This document shows positions 55,100-63,885 of a stretch of DNA of 64,000 nt, piece by piece. The DNA comes from Capilliphycus robustus (GTDB taxonomy: Bacteria; Cyanobacteriota; Cyanobacteriia; Cyanobacteriales; Microcoleaceae). A program made the translations under genes and the position numbers. The first letter of the stretch is position 1; each line of letters opens with the position of its first letter. The stretch covers positions 40,693-104,692 of the forward strand of contig NZ_JAYGHR010000073.1 of the NCBI RefSeq assembly GCF_034932365.1, written 5' to 3'. The notes beneath the pieces were generated by a model. That model had not been told where the DNA came from, searched no databases, and saw only the letters and a program-made list of their open reading frames with translations.

Positions 55100-57208
55100 T
55101 TACCGAGAACTAGAAGGTAAAGACAGAGGCGGTAAAGGGGCTTGAGGTTCAGAAGAAGAATGATGTCCGTTTTTCTGAGTTTCGGGATAATCTTCTGAAA
55201 TCAAAAGTTCACGAATTAACCGCGCCGCCGTTTTTTGGGCTAACTCACCCGCGACTTGTTGACCGAGTTGACGAACTTCGGGTTTCGCTAATAATTCTGG
55301 AACTTTTTGAACCAAAATCATCGGATCAAATCCCTTAGTTTCTTGCAAAATCGCGACAATGCGCTGAATCTGTTCTAAATTGCTTTGATTTTGAGTGGAG
55401 GTGACGACAGGTTTTGTACCATTGGACGATGGGGGTTTAATACCCATCCATTCTGCCACTTTCAATTGGGCTTTTGTCAGGGCGTTGCGAGAGGCTAAAT
55501 CGATATTTTTAACAATTTCATTGGCTAGCCGTTCTCGGATAAATGCTCCCCGTTCTGAGAATAAAAAGTCTAACGTCTGGTCGAGAACTTGGTTAATATC
55601 ATAATCATCACTATCGCGAGCATTTTTGAGCAGATTTTCTAGACGGTTCCAACGCAGAGAACCATCTTTAAACAGCAAATCTTTTAGAGAAGTTCTTAGT
55701 TGGGGAGAAGGGTCGGTTAATAACCGTTTAGCCACGTAGGGATAGGCTTTACTCAGGACTTTAAAGTTCGGATCTACGTTTATTGCAATTCCTTCTAACG
55801 TTACTAAGGAGCGAATAATCAGCGCGTAGTAAGCCGGAACTCGGAAGGGATATTCATACATCAACGCCGAGAGTTTATCGGTAATACTTTTGAAGTTGAG
55901 TTCTGCAACACTCGCACCGAGCGCATCATTAAAAACAGAAGCCAGAGCGGGAATAATCGGCGTTAAATCCGTATCAGGAGTTAAAAATTCCAGTTTGACA
56001 TAATCGTTTGCTAATCCCTCAAAATCTCGGTTGACCAAATGCACCACCGCTTCAAGTAAACCATAGCGTTGATAGGGCTTGACTTCACTCATCATCCCAA
56101 AATCTAGATAAACCAACTTGCCATCGGGACTGGCGAGTAAGTTACCGGGGTGAGGGTCAGCATGAAAAAATCCATGTTCGAGTAACTGACGCAGGGAACA
56201 TTGTACTCCCACTTCAATCAGGTAACGAGCATCAATTCCTTTGGCTTGAATTTCATCTAAATTGGTTAATTTTGTTCCATTCACCCACTCCATTGTTAAC
56301 ACTCGTCGTCCGGTGTATTCCCAGTAAATTTTAGGAACATAAATATCCGGCAAATGACCATAGAGTTTTTGGAAGCGTTCGGCGTTGCGACCTTCGTGAG
56401 TATAGTCCATTTCCTCAAAAATTCGGTAGCCAAACTCATCCATGATGGCGACTAAATCGCTGCGAATGCGGGTAATCTTTTTTTGCGCCCAAATTGCCAG
56501 AGTTCGCAACAGGTGAATATCGAGTGCAATAGATTCTGATAAGCCGGGACGTTGAACTTTAACGGCAACGGTTTCGCCTGTTTTGAGTTTTCCTTTATAA
56601 ACTTGTCCTAAAGAAGCTGCTGCTAGGGGATTGGCAGAAAGTTCGGCATAGATTTCGTGAGGCTTGCCGCCGAGTTCTTCTTCGATAAAACCATAGGCAA
56701 TTTCATTAGAGAAAGGAGGAAGTTGGTCTTGGAGTTTGGTTAATTCTTCTAAAAAAATCGGTGAAACTAAATCAGGTCTTGTGGATAAGGCTTGTCCAAC
56801 TTTGATAAATGCAGGGCCGAGTTGGGTGAGTGTTTGACGCAGTTGTGTCGCTCGTTTGATCTCATTTTTCTCAGCACGTCCTCTTTTTTTGTCGAGCCAG
56901 ATCCCCAATGCCAATGCAGAAAATTTCCAGATGATCGTGAGCAGTCGTCCCCAAACTTGTAAAAAGCGAGAGCGGTAATGGGCTGCAATCGCAACTGGAT
57001 CGTAACGTAGAGAATCGTCAGGGGCATCTGAGGATGGATATTGCGATTCGTCTAGGATGGGAATGTCCTCAACAGTCACAAGCTGGGATTCCACATCTAC
57101 AGTATTGGGGGTGAGCGGATCAATGGGATAAGGCGCTGTAGCTCTCATAGGAGTTGGGGGTTGATTCACAACCCTGGGTAAAGTCGGCGATACCGTCTTG
57201 ATATCCAT
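55100..57208 (-). CDS. ABC1/UbiB (AarF) atypical kinase
   Basis: 702 residues. After a ~75-residue variable head, the ABC1 region shows the family's KxGQ motif ('AFIKVGQALSTRPDLVS'), the ExD motif ('FLEELTKLQDQLPPF') and the Ala-rich loop ('AAASLGQVYKG') that replaces the usual kinase Gly loop. 'HADPHPGNLLASPDGKLVYLDFGMM' carries the catalytic-loop and metal-binding Asp/Asn residues. Family members support quinone or tocopherol metabolism and membrane lipid redox balance. A C-terminal region (about 580-700) is unlike the kinase. Substrate unknown. Confidence 0.92.
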   Translation of the reverse strand: MDIKTVSPTLPRVVNQPPTPMRATAPYPIDPLTPNTVDVESQLVTVEDIPILDESQYPSSDAPDDSLRYDPVAIAAHYRSRFLQVWGRLLTIIWKFSALALGIWLDKKRGRAEKNEIKRATQLRQTLTQLGPAFIKVGQALSTRPDLVSPIFLEELTKLQDQLPPFSNEIAYGFIEEELGGKPHEIYAELSANPLAAASLGQVYKGKLKTGETVAVKVQRPGLSESIALDIHLLRTLAIWAQKKITRIRSDLVAIMDEFGYRIFEEMDYTHEGRNAERFQKLYGHLPDIYVPKIYWEYTGRRVLTMEWVNGTKLTNLDEIQAKGIDARYLIEVGVQCSLRQLLEHGFFHADPHPGNLLASPDGKLVYLDFGMMSEVKPYQRYGLLEAVVHLVNRDFEGLANDYVKLEFLTPDTDLTPIIPALASVFNDALGASVAELNFKSITDKLSALMYEYPFRVPAYYALIIRSLVTLEGIAINVDPNFKVLSKAYPYVAKRLLTDPSPQLRTSLKDLLFKDGSLRWNRLENLLKNARDSDDYDINQVLDQTLDFLFSERGAFIRERLANEIVKNIDLASRNALTKAQLKVAEWMGIKPPSSNGTKPVVTSTQNQSNLEQIQRIVAILQETKGFDPMILVQKVPELLAKPEVRQLGQQVAGELAQKTAARLIRELLISEDYPETQKNGHHSSSEPQAPLPPLSLPSSSR

Positions 57209-57261
57209 AAAGTATAGGATTTAGTCTGAGCAGTATTGTTAACTATTGTAACAACATCGGC

Positions 57262-57699
57262 TCATGCACTTTCAATATCTTCAGGTTCGGACTTCATCAG
57301 TCGATTACAGATCTCGTGTAGATGTTGTTGGGTATTGGCTGGAAGTCGCGGTTGAGGCATATCTAAGTTCGGCCAACTGGGTAAATCAAAGCAGGGACAA
57401 CAGCTTGCTGGCATTCCCCGAGTCCGGGACGGTACGGGCATCGCACAACGAGCGCATTCTTCTATTTCCCAAGCGTTTGTCAGCAGTTCACTAATGGGTA
57501 CGTCTGTCCCTTCTAGGTAGCAATCCCCTGACTCTGGAGAGAGGATTTCTTGCCAGCAGTTTTCAAATTCTGGGCTGTAGTGATCGCCCTCAAACAGGGG
57601 TTGAGGTAACAAAGATTGTTCTCCATTGCGAAGAAGAACTTTTTTGCCCAATTGAAACCAGTATGCCAGATATTGTTTAACTTGACGGTACGAAGACAT
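57262..57699 (-). CDS. Conserved cyanobacterial protein with Cys cluster
   Basis: 145 residues, no family recognised with certainty. The middle holds 'ECARCAMPVPSRTRG' and 'SCCPCFDLPSWPNL': CxxC and CCxC, spaced as a likely zinc-binding site. The start 'SSYRQVKQYLAYWFQLGKKV' is basic and amphipathic. No signal peptide. It is upstream of the UbiB-like gene by 53 bases on the same strand and may share its transcript. Confidence 0.75.
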   Translation of the reverse strand: MSSYRQVKQYLAYWFQLGKKVLLRNGEQSLLPQPLFEGDHYSPEFENCWQEILSPESGDCYLEGTDVPISELLTNAWEIEECARCAMPVPSRTRGMPASCCPCFDLPSWPNLDMPQPRLPANTQQHLHEICNRLMKSEPEDIESA

Positions 57700-58059
57700 T
57701 GGTCGTTCTGATTAGAGTTAGCGTTCTGTTTTATTTTATCGAGAGTTGACGGCTCTGAGGAGCTTCTATTCTGGATTAAATCTAAAGTTTATCCCCATAT
57801 ATTGAACCCCAGACCGAAATCAATCTGCAAAAACAGCTTCGATCTGGTGATGAAATTTATACTGAATAGATGGCTTTTAGTGTAGTCAAAAACCAACGGC
57901 AAAGTGATCTAACTTCAGGCGAAAAAAATAATCAATCTCTAGAAAGAGTTGTGAACGTTTATCAAGCAGAGACCAAAATTCTCTAAGTTTTATTTGAAAA
58001 TTCTGCTCAAATGGGTTTAATCCAGAAAAAAAGTCCATCAATGATCACTCACCAGTCGC

Positions 58060-58087
58060 GTAGGGGCAATTCATGAATTACCCCTAC
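58060..58087. repeat. 28-bp near-perfect palindrome
   Basis: GTAGGGGCAATTCA and TGAATTACCCCTAC abut with one mismatch. It resembles the cores of the AACCCGCCCCTA family (TAGGGG ends) but has a different centre. Confidence 0.75.
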
Positions 58088-58198
58088 CCGTCACCAGCTT
58101 TGCCTCTTGCAAGATTGCCGATGAGTAAATTGTGAGTAAAAAGTAAAGTTCTAAACTAAACCTTAAAGGCTTAAAGCTTTACGGGGTCAGGAGAGAAA

Positions 58199-58231
58199 AT
58201 GGTTGTACACTATGTAGTTGAGAACGATTAA
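58199..58231 (+). CDS. Possible 10-codon leader peptide before ndhF
   Basis: ATG-GTT-GTA-CAC... reads MVVHYVVEND and stops 13 bases before the ndhF ATG. It has the good ribosome binding site (GGAGAG, spacing 4), whereas ndhF itself has none. Translation of the leader might deliver ribosomes to ndhF. Short size makes chance likely. Confidence 0.3.
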   Translation: MVVHYVVEND

Positions 58232-58244
58232 GTCCCTAGATATT

Positions 58245-60332
58245 ATGGAACTGCTCTATCAATACGCCTGGTTGATTCCAGTATTGCCCTTACTCGGGGC
58301 GATGTTTGTTGGGATAGGCTTAATTTCATTTAGTCGAGCCACCAACAGTCTCAGAAAAGCAAGTGCAGTATTTATCGTCTCCCTACTGGGAGGGTCGATG
58401 GTGCTGTCGTTTGCCATACTCTGGAGTCAAATCAACGGCCACGAACCCTATACCTACATGATTGAATGGGCAGCCGCAGGGGATTTTACCTTGCGTATGG
58501 GCTACACCATTGACCATCTGGCTTCAGTCATGTTGGCGATTGTTAGCACTGTAGCCTTTTTGGTGATGGTATACACCGATGGTTACATGGCTCACGATCC
58601 GGGATATGTGCGTTTTTATGCGTACTTGAGCCTATTTAGCTCCTCAATGTTAGGCTTGGTGATCTGTCCGAACTTGGTACAGGTTTACATCTTCTGGGAA
58701 CTGGTGGGGATGTGTTCCTACCTGTTGATCGGATTTTGGTACGATCGCAAACCGGCCGCCGATGCTTGCCAAAAAGCCTTTGTAACCAACCGTGTGGGTG
58801 ACTTTGGCTTGTTACTCGGAATGTTAGGTTTATTTTGGGCAACCAACACCTTTGATTTTGAGTTGATGGGTGAACGCTTAGAAACCCTCGTCGAAACAGG
58901 CGGTTTAAGCGTTGCCTTAGCCAGTCTATTTGCAATTTTGGTGTTTTTAGGCCCGGTTGCCAAATCTGCCCAATTCCCCCTTCACGTCTGGCTACCCGAC
59001 GCGATGGAAGGCCCGACGCCGATTTCAGCTTTAATTCACGCGGCGACAATGGTTGCAGCCGGAGTATTCCTGATCGCCCGGATGTATCCGGTGTTTGAAG
59101 GTTTGCCCATCGTGATGAACGTCATCGCCTGGACGGGCTGTTTTACGGCGTTTCTGGGGGCTACGATCGCCCTAACCCAAAACGACATCAAAAAAGGTCT
59201 CGCTTATTCCACCATCTCCCAACTCGGTTATATGGTGATGGCAATGGGTGTCGGTGCTTACAGCGCTGGACTGTTTCACCTGATGACTCATGCTTATTTT
59301 AAAGCGATGTTGTTCCTGTGTTCGGGTTCTGTCATTCACGGTATGGAAGCCGTTGTCGGACATGACCCGGTTTTAGCCCAGGATATGCGCTTAATGGGCG
59401 GACTGCGGAAATATATGCCGATTACGTCCGCTTGTTTCTTGATCGGTACCCTGGCAATTTCTGGAATTCCTCCCTTTGCAGGATTTTGGTCAAAAGACGA
59501 AATCTTGGGTAATGCCTTTGAAGCCAATCCCGCCTTATGGGTTGTGGGTTGGTTAACGGCGGGGATGACGGCGTTTTATATGTTCCGGATGTACTTCAGC
59601 ACCTTTGAAGGCGGTTTCCGGGGCAATGACGCCACGATTAAACAACAACTGTTAGCCGCAGCCAATGGCCCTAATTATGCGTTTGGCCCCGGTGCGATGA
59701 ATCCTCAAGAGTTGGTCGCGGAAGTTGAGGAACACGGCCACGATGATCACGGTCACGATCATGGTCATGGTCACAGTCATTCTCCTCACGAGTCCCCCTG
59801 GGCGATGACAATTCCCTTGATGACGTTGGCGATACCGTCGATGTTGATTGGGTTGTTGGGAACGCCTTTTGCCAACTATTTTGAGGAGTTTATTCACGCC
59901 CCCAGTGAAACGGAAGCGCAAATTCTCGAAAAAGCGGCAGAGTTTGATTTAACTGAATTTCTGATTATGGCGGGAAATTCGGTGGGTATTGCTTTACTGG
60001 GAATTACACTCGCTTCTTTGATGTATCTCAGTCGTAAAATTGATCCTTCAGCGATCGCTGAGAAAATCAAGCCATTATATCTGTTTTCTCTCAATAAATG
60101 GTATCTTGACGACTTGAATGATTTCTTGTTTGTTCAAGGTCTACGTCGTCTCGCCCGTCAGGTGATGGAGGTTGATTTCCGTGTGGTTGATGGTGCCGTT
60201 AACCTCACGGGTTTAGTCACGCTATTATCCGGTGAAGGGTTGAAATATTTGGAGAATGGTCGCGCCCAATTTTACGCCTTAATTGTATTTGGGGCGGTAT
60301 TGGGTTTTGTGGTGTTCTCCGGCGTCAGTTAG
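58245..60332 (+). CDS. ndhF: NAD(P)H-quinone oxidoreductase subunit 5 (NdhF1 type)
   Basis: 695 residues from ATG 58245 (MELLYQYAWLIPVLPLLG), the usual family start. Proton-pumping subunit of NDH-1L. About sixteen membrane helices; 'FWELVGMCSYLLIGFWY' (helix-5 Glu), 'KSAQFPLHVWLPDAMEGPTP' (helix-7 Lys and conserved loop) and 'AYSTISQLGYMVMAMG' are intact. Between helices near 500-530 is a His-rich loop ('EEHGHDDHGHDHGHGHSHS'), likely metal-binding or solvent-exposed. The last ~100 residues form the long lateral helix region. Full length. It is paired with ndhD downstream, but a MITE and a GIY-YIG gene separate them. Confidence 0.96.
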   Translation: MELLYQYAWLIPVLPLLGAMFVGIGLISFSRATNSLRKASAVFIVSLLGGSMVLSFAILWSQINGHEPYTYMIEWAAAGDFTLRMGYTIDHLASVMLAIVSTVAFLVMVYTDGYMAHDPGYVRFYAYLSLFSSSMLGLVICPNLVQVYIFWELVGMCSYLLIGFWYDRKPAADACQKAFVTNRVGDFGLLLGMLGLFWATNTFDFELMGERLETLVETGGLSVALASLFAILVFLGPVAKSAQFPLHVWLPDAMEGPTPISALIHAATMVAAGVFLIARMYPVFEGLPIVMNVIAWTGCFTAFLGATIALTQNDIKKGLAYSTISQLGYMVMAMGVGAYSAGLFHLMTHAYFKAMLFLCSGSVIHGMEAVVGHDPVLAQDMRLMGGLRKYMPITSACFLIGTLAISGIPPFAGFWSKDEILGNAFEANPALWVVGWLTAGMTAFYMFRMYFSTFEGGFRGNDATIKQQLLAAANGPNYAFGPGAMNPQELVAEVEEHGHDDHGHDHGHGHSHSPHESPWAMTIPLMTLAIPSMLIGLLGTPFANYFEEFIHAPSETEAQILEKAAEFDLTEFLIMAGNSVGIALLGITLASLMYLSRKIDPSAIAEKIKPLYLFSLNKWYLDDLNDFLFVQGLRRLARQVMEVDFRVVDGAVNLTGLVTLLSGEGLKYLENGRAQFYALIVFGAVLGFVVFSGVS

Positions 60333-60416
60333 GTTTGTAAGCCAAAAGGGAATAGGGGATAATTTAGACTGTTCTAAACAATACCTATTTCCCTTTTCAA
60401 CAAAAGCTTTCATGCT

Positions 60417-60545
60417 TATATCCTGTCCGGTTGATTAATTGCGTTATGGGGTCAGGGCGGGTTTATCTAAATTTTTCCTTCCAGACCGAAATCTCAGCAG
60501 AACCCGCCCCTACAAAATGATCATTAATTAATCGGATGTGATATT
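60417..60545. mobile_element. MITE-like inverted-repeat element, copy C
   Basis: About 129 bp. Left end TTATATCCTGTCCGGTTGAT, right end on the opposite strand TAATATCACATCCGATTAAT. Inner pair AGGGCGGGTTTATC / GAACCCGCCCCTAC. It sits 84 bases behind ndhF and 11 bases before the GIY-YIG ATG. Confidence 0.75.
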
Positions 60546-60556
60546 ACAAGTTCACA

Positions 60557-61339
60557 ATGTATCCTGAAATTCATCTATCTTCTCTCCCTTCTGTCTCTCT
60601 TTTAAGCAAAGATATACTTCCACATTGTTCGGCTATTTACTTCCTATTAGACTCAGAAAATCGAGTTTGGTATATTGGACAAGCAACGAACTTGTGTGCG
60701 AGATGGAAAGATCATCATCGGTTTGAACAACTCCAAAAACAGAACCGAAAAAGTAATATTAGAATAGCTTGGTTAGTTTGCGAAAACGATAAAGAGTTAC
60801 TGGATAAAACGGAACGTTATTTCATAGATTTGTACCAACCTCTACTCAATAAAACACCAGTACCCGCTAAAAAAATTATCCCATCAGAAATCGCTTTACA
60901 GAAAACACTCATCAAACTGTCTAAACTCAATGTAATCATCTTAGGAATAGCTTCACCTCACAATTCTTCTAAGCCAACAGTTTATCTGAAGTATCCAGTT
61001 TTAGGTCGTCGAGGGTTGTCAGGAACAGTTAGCAGTATTTTCAAGTCGGATAATAGAGCAACTTGCTTAAGGTGGAAGAAATATGACACTCGCTACAAAT
61101 TTAATTTTTGGGAAACACGTTGCAATGGTATTACCATAGATGTTGCACCTTTCGATGGATTAGTATTTGTATTAGAAAGAACTAAAATCCAGAAGTTATT
61201 GGAAGTTGAAATGTTGTGTCTAAAAGATCCAGAATTTAAAGAAATTGTGGAGTTATGGCCGTTTATGGAACAACAGCCTCCTGGGTTATCTATCTTAGAA
61301 CAAGATCCGATTCCTCGACTTTGGACAAATCTCGTTTAA
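60557..61339 (+). CDS. GIY-YIG-domain protein
   Basis: 260 residues. The N-terminal ~90 residues form a GIY-YIG nuclease domain: 'SAIYFLLDSENRVWYIGQAT' (AIY and YIG), the Arg of 'LCARWKDHH', and the Glu of 'LLDKTERYFIDLYQPLLN'. All main catalytic residues are kept. The rest has no recognised domain. Relatives occur as single genes in cyanobacteria. Its position inside the ndhF-ndhD pair, directly after a MITE, suggests insertion. It could be a selfish or defence-related nuclease; there is no partner to say which. Confidence 0.8.
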   Translation: MYPEIHLSSLPSVSLLSKDILPHCSAIYFLLDSENRVWYIGQATNLCARWKDHHRFEQLQKQNRKSNIRIAWLVCENDKELLDKTERYFIDLYQPLLNKTPVPAKKIIPSEIALQKTLIKLSKLNVIILGIASPHNSSKPTVYLKYPVLGRRGLSGTVSSIFKSDNRATCLRWKKYDTRYKFNFWETRCNGITIDVAPFDGLVFVLERTKIQKLLEVEMLCLKDPEFKEIVELWPFMEQQPPGLSILEQDPIPRLWTNLV

Positions 61340-61423
61340 AGTCTGAAGAAAAGGTGAAGTATAGGCGGTATTACCCAAATTTTGCGGATCTATAATAACT
61401 TAGCACTGATTGTATCATCAGAC

Positions 61424-63016
61424 ATGAATCTCGAACATTTTCCCTGGTTAACGACTACTATTCTATTTCCCATTGTCGCCGCGTTGCTGGTGCCGTTTAT
61501 TCCCGACAAAGACGGGCGCACGGTACGCTGGTATGCTTTGATCATTGGGCTGATAGACTTTGCTATTATTGTTTACGCTTTTTGTACCGAGTACGACTTC
61601 AACAAACCCGGCTTACAACTGTTTGAAAGCTACGCCTGGATACCTCAACTCGATTTAAACTGGTCTGTTGGGGCGGATGGTTTGGCAATGCCTCTGATTT
61701 TGCTAACGGGATTTATTACCACCCTGGCAATTTTAGCAGCTTGGCCTGTCACATTCAAACCGAAGCTGTTCTACTTCCTGATGTTAGCGATGTACGGCGG
61801 ACAAATCGCTGTCTTTGCGGTTCAGGATATGTTACTGTTCTTCCTAGCCTGGGAACTGGAACTCGTTCCGGTTTACATGATTTTAGCGATTTGGGGCGGT
61901 AAAAAGCGTCAATACGCCGCGACAAAGTTTATTTTGTACACCGCAGGGGGTTCGCTGTTTATCCTGGTTGGCGCCCTAACGATGGCTTTCTACGGCGATA
62001 CCGTGACGTTTGATATGTCTGCGATCGCCGCGAAGGATTTCCCGATTAAACTAGAACTATTGCTGTATGGTGGCTTCCTGATTGCCTACGGCGTGAAATT
62101 GCCGATTTTCCCCCTCCACACCTGGCTACCCGACGCACACGGAGAAGCCACAGCCCCGGCGCATATGTTACTGGCGGGAATTTTGCTGAAAATGGGGGGT
62201 TATGCGTTACTACGGATGAACGTAGGAATGTTACCCGATGCCCATGCGACGTTTGCCCCGATTTTAATCATATTAGGGGTTGTGAATATTATCTACGCTG
62301 CCCTGACGTCTTTTGCTCAACGAAATCTCAAGCGGAAAATTGCCTATTCTTCTATTTCTCACATGGGTTTTGTTTTAATTGGCATGGCATCTTTTACCGA
62401 AATTGGGTTAAGTGGTGCGATGCTGCAAATGATTTCTCATGGGTTAATTGGGGCGAGTTTGTTTTTCCTTGTCGGTTGTACCTATGACCGTACCCATACA
62501 TTGATGTTAGATGAAATGGGCGGTGTTGGGACGAAGATGAAGAAAGTTTTTGCGATGTGGACGGCTTGTTCAATGGCGTCATTGGCGTTACCCGGAATGA
62601 GTGGATTTGTTGCAGAAGTGATGATCTTTATTGGTATTTCTACCAGTGATGCTTACAGTCCGACGTTCAAAGTTTTAGTGGTGTTTCTAGCGGCAGTTGG
62701 GGTGATTTTAACGCCAATTTATCTGCTTTCAATGTTACGAGAACTCCTCTATGGCCCGGAAAACAAAGAGTTAACTTCTCACGAAAAACTGGTGGATGCC
62801 GAACCTCGGGAAGTGTTTGTCATTGCCTGTTTATTAGTACCCATTATTGGGATTGGGTTGTATCCGAAGATTGTTACTCAAATCTATGATTCAACCACAA
62901 CGCAGTTAACGGCTTTGATTCGTCAATCGGTGCCAACGTTAGGAGATAATCCTCCTATTGCCCAACAAAAGCAAGAGTTGTTGTCATTTACAGCACCGAA
63001 TATTCCTCAGAAATAA
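61424..63016 (+). CDS. ndhD: NAD(P)H-quinone oxidoreductase subunit 4 (NdhD1 type)
   Basis: 530 residues from ATG 61424 (MNLEHFPWLTTTILFP), preferred over an earlier in-frame start because of family length. Proton-pumping subunit of NDH-1. 'FLAWELELVPVYMILAIWGG' (helix-5 Glu), 'GVKLPIFPLHTWLPDAHGEA' (helix-7 Lys) and 'IAYSSISHMGFVLIGMAS' are intact; about fourteen helices. Together with NdhF1 it belongs to the NDH-1L respiratory and cyclic-flow complex. An intrinsic terminator follows 20 bases after the stop. Confidence 0.96.
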   Translation: MNLEHFPWLTTTILFPIVAALLVPFIPDKDGRTVRWYALIIGLIDFAIIVYAFCTEYDFNKPGLQLFESYAWIPQLDLNWSVGADGLAMPLILLTGFITTLAILAAWPVTFKPKLFYFLMLAMYGGQIAVFAVQDMLLFFLAWELELVPVYMILAIWGGKKRQYAATKFILYTAGGSLFILVGALTMAFYGDTVTFDMSAIAAKDFPIKLELLLYGGFLIAYGVKLPIFPLHTWLPDAHGEATAPAHMLLAGILLKMGGYALLRMNVGMLPDAHATFAPILIILGVVNIIYAALTSFAQRNLKRKIAYSSISHMGFVLIGMASFTEIGLSGAMLQMISHGLIGASLFFLVGCTYDRTHTLMLDEMGGVGTKMKKVFAMWTACSMASLALPGMSGFVAEVMIFIGISTSDAYSPTFKVLVVFLAAVGVILTPIYLLSMLRELLYGPENKELTSHEKLVDAEPREVFVIACLLVPIIGIGLYPKIVTQIYDSTTTQLTALIRQSVPTLGDNPPIAQQKQELLSFTAPNIPQK

Positions 63017-63035
63017 CCTGAATTGTCTGTAGAGT

Positions 63036-63060
63036 CCCCCCAATTTTAGGGGGTTTTTTT
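63036..63060 (+). terminator. Intrinsic terminator of ndhD
   Basis: CCCCC/GGGGG stem with a seven-base A/T loop followed by TTTTTTT. It lies 20 bases past the ndhD stop and is the clearest terminator in the window. Confidence 0.85.
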
Positions 63061-63137
63061 ATGGGAAAAATTAACCACGAAGACACAAAGACACTAAGAT
63101 TTTCTCCGGAATTCAATGATGGTACATTTACAGGTAT

Positions 63138-63290
63138 CTTTACCCTAACCGACGCTTCGTGTTCAATATCAAAACAGTTATCCGGTTCAATGCCTTGCAT
63201 CATTTCTGGATTTTTGAACGTTGTTGAACCCAAAGGACAAAACTCAAGATCAAGTTCTTCTAAAAGGATTTCAATATTAATGGGGTGGTG
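63138..63290 (-). pseudogene. Uma2-family gene fragment
   Basis: Read on the minus strand, about 50 codons give HHPINIEILLEELDLE, CPLGSTTFKNPEMMQGIEPD, then NCFDIEHEASVRVKI. This is the middle of a Uma2-family protein (GSTTxK...GIEPDxCFYI...VRGK). The frame then runs into an ACCACGAAGACACAAAGACAC repeat (63075-63095) and unrelated codons. The N-terminus, the second catalytic acidic residue and the C-terminus are missing, so it is a relic. Confidence 0.65.
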
Positions 63291-63372
63291 AAACCGGAGG
63301 GGAGAACTTGTCGATTTGGAGTACAAAATTCTATAATAAAAAACATCAATCAACCTTTTTCTACAACAACCA

Positions 63373-63843
63373 ATGGAACCGGTAGAACTGACCGTTGCCG
63401 CTTTAGCTGCGCTGATCATCACCAAAGCAACAGAAAAAACAGGCGAGAAACTGGGGGAAAAGTTATTTGACCAAGGGGGAACTTTGCTGCAACAGCTTCG
63501 GCGTAAATCTCCCCAAACTGCATTAGCTATTGAAAAGGTCAATGAAACGCCTTTAGATTGGGGTCAAGCGGTGATTGATGTCAAGAAAACGGCAGAAAGC
63601 GATCCGGAATTTGCTAAAGTAGTTGAGGATGTGGAAGCAACCATAATCGAAGATGCAGACCTCAGAAAGAGGTTAGAAGAAATTGCGACAACCATTAAAT
63701 CTCAACCTGCAACCGTTAACAATTCCGCCAAGTTAGCCGAGAAAATTAACGCTTTGTTTCAGGGAACAACCATCACAGGTGGTAACGTTGGAAATACAGG
63801 TATTGTAGGTAGTACCATTGAAGGCGGTACATTTAATATATGA
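63373..63843 (+). CDS. Small alpha-helical protein with a Gly/Thr repeat tail
   Basis: 156 residues, not recognised as a named family. 'VELTVAALAALIITKATEKT' is a hydrophobic/helical start, then a helical middle with Lys/Glu (to ~125), and the end 'TTITGGNVGNTGIVGSTIEG' repeats a G-N/T-x pattern like the tails of cyanobacterial proteins found ahead of NACHT, TPR or CHAT effectors. No effector gene is visible before the window ends; an insertion sequence interrupts. Function unknown. Confidence 0.65.
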   Translation: MEPVELTVAALAALIITKATEKTGEKLGEKLFDQGGTLLQQLRRKSPQTALAIEKVNETPLDWGQAVIDVKKTAESDPEFAKVVEDVEATIIEDADLRKRLEEIATTIKSQPATVNNSAKLAEKINALFQGTTITGGNVGNTGIVGSTIEGGTFNI

Positions 63844-63885
63844 CTGCATCCAAGCCCCCAAACCCCCAATACTGGCAGGGCTGTT

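Larger units (their letters stand above)
57700..58244. other. 545-base region upstream of ndhF
   Basis: It holds a 28-bp near-perfect palindrome (58060-58087) and a short leader reading frame (58199-58231). The rest is AT-rich and without an open frame of note. ndhF promoter elements are expected but not fixed; NdhR-type LysR sites could not be identified by eye. Confidence 0.5.

Noticed and set aside
58636..59049. Long minus-strand open frame opposite ndhF
   Set aside because: It is the antisense of a highly conserved membrane protein and has no start signals or protein-like composition.
63061..63291. Plus-strand open frame of 76 codons after ndhD
   Set aside because: Lies antisense to the Uma2 fragment and a dispersed repeat; no coding character.
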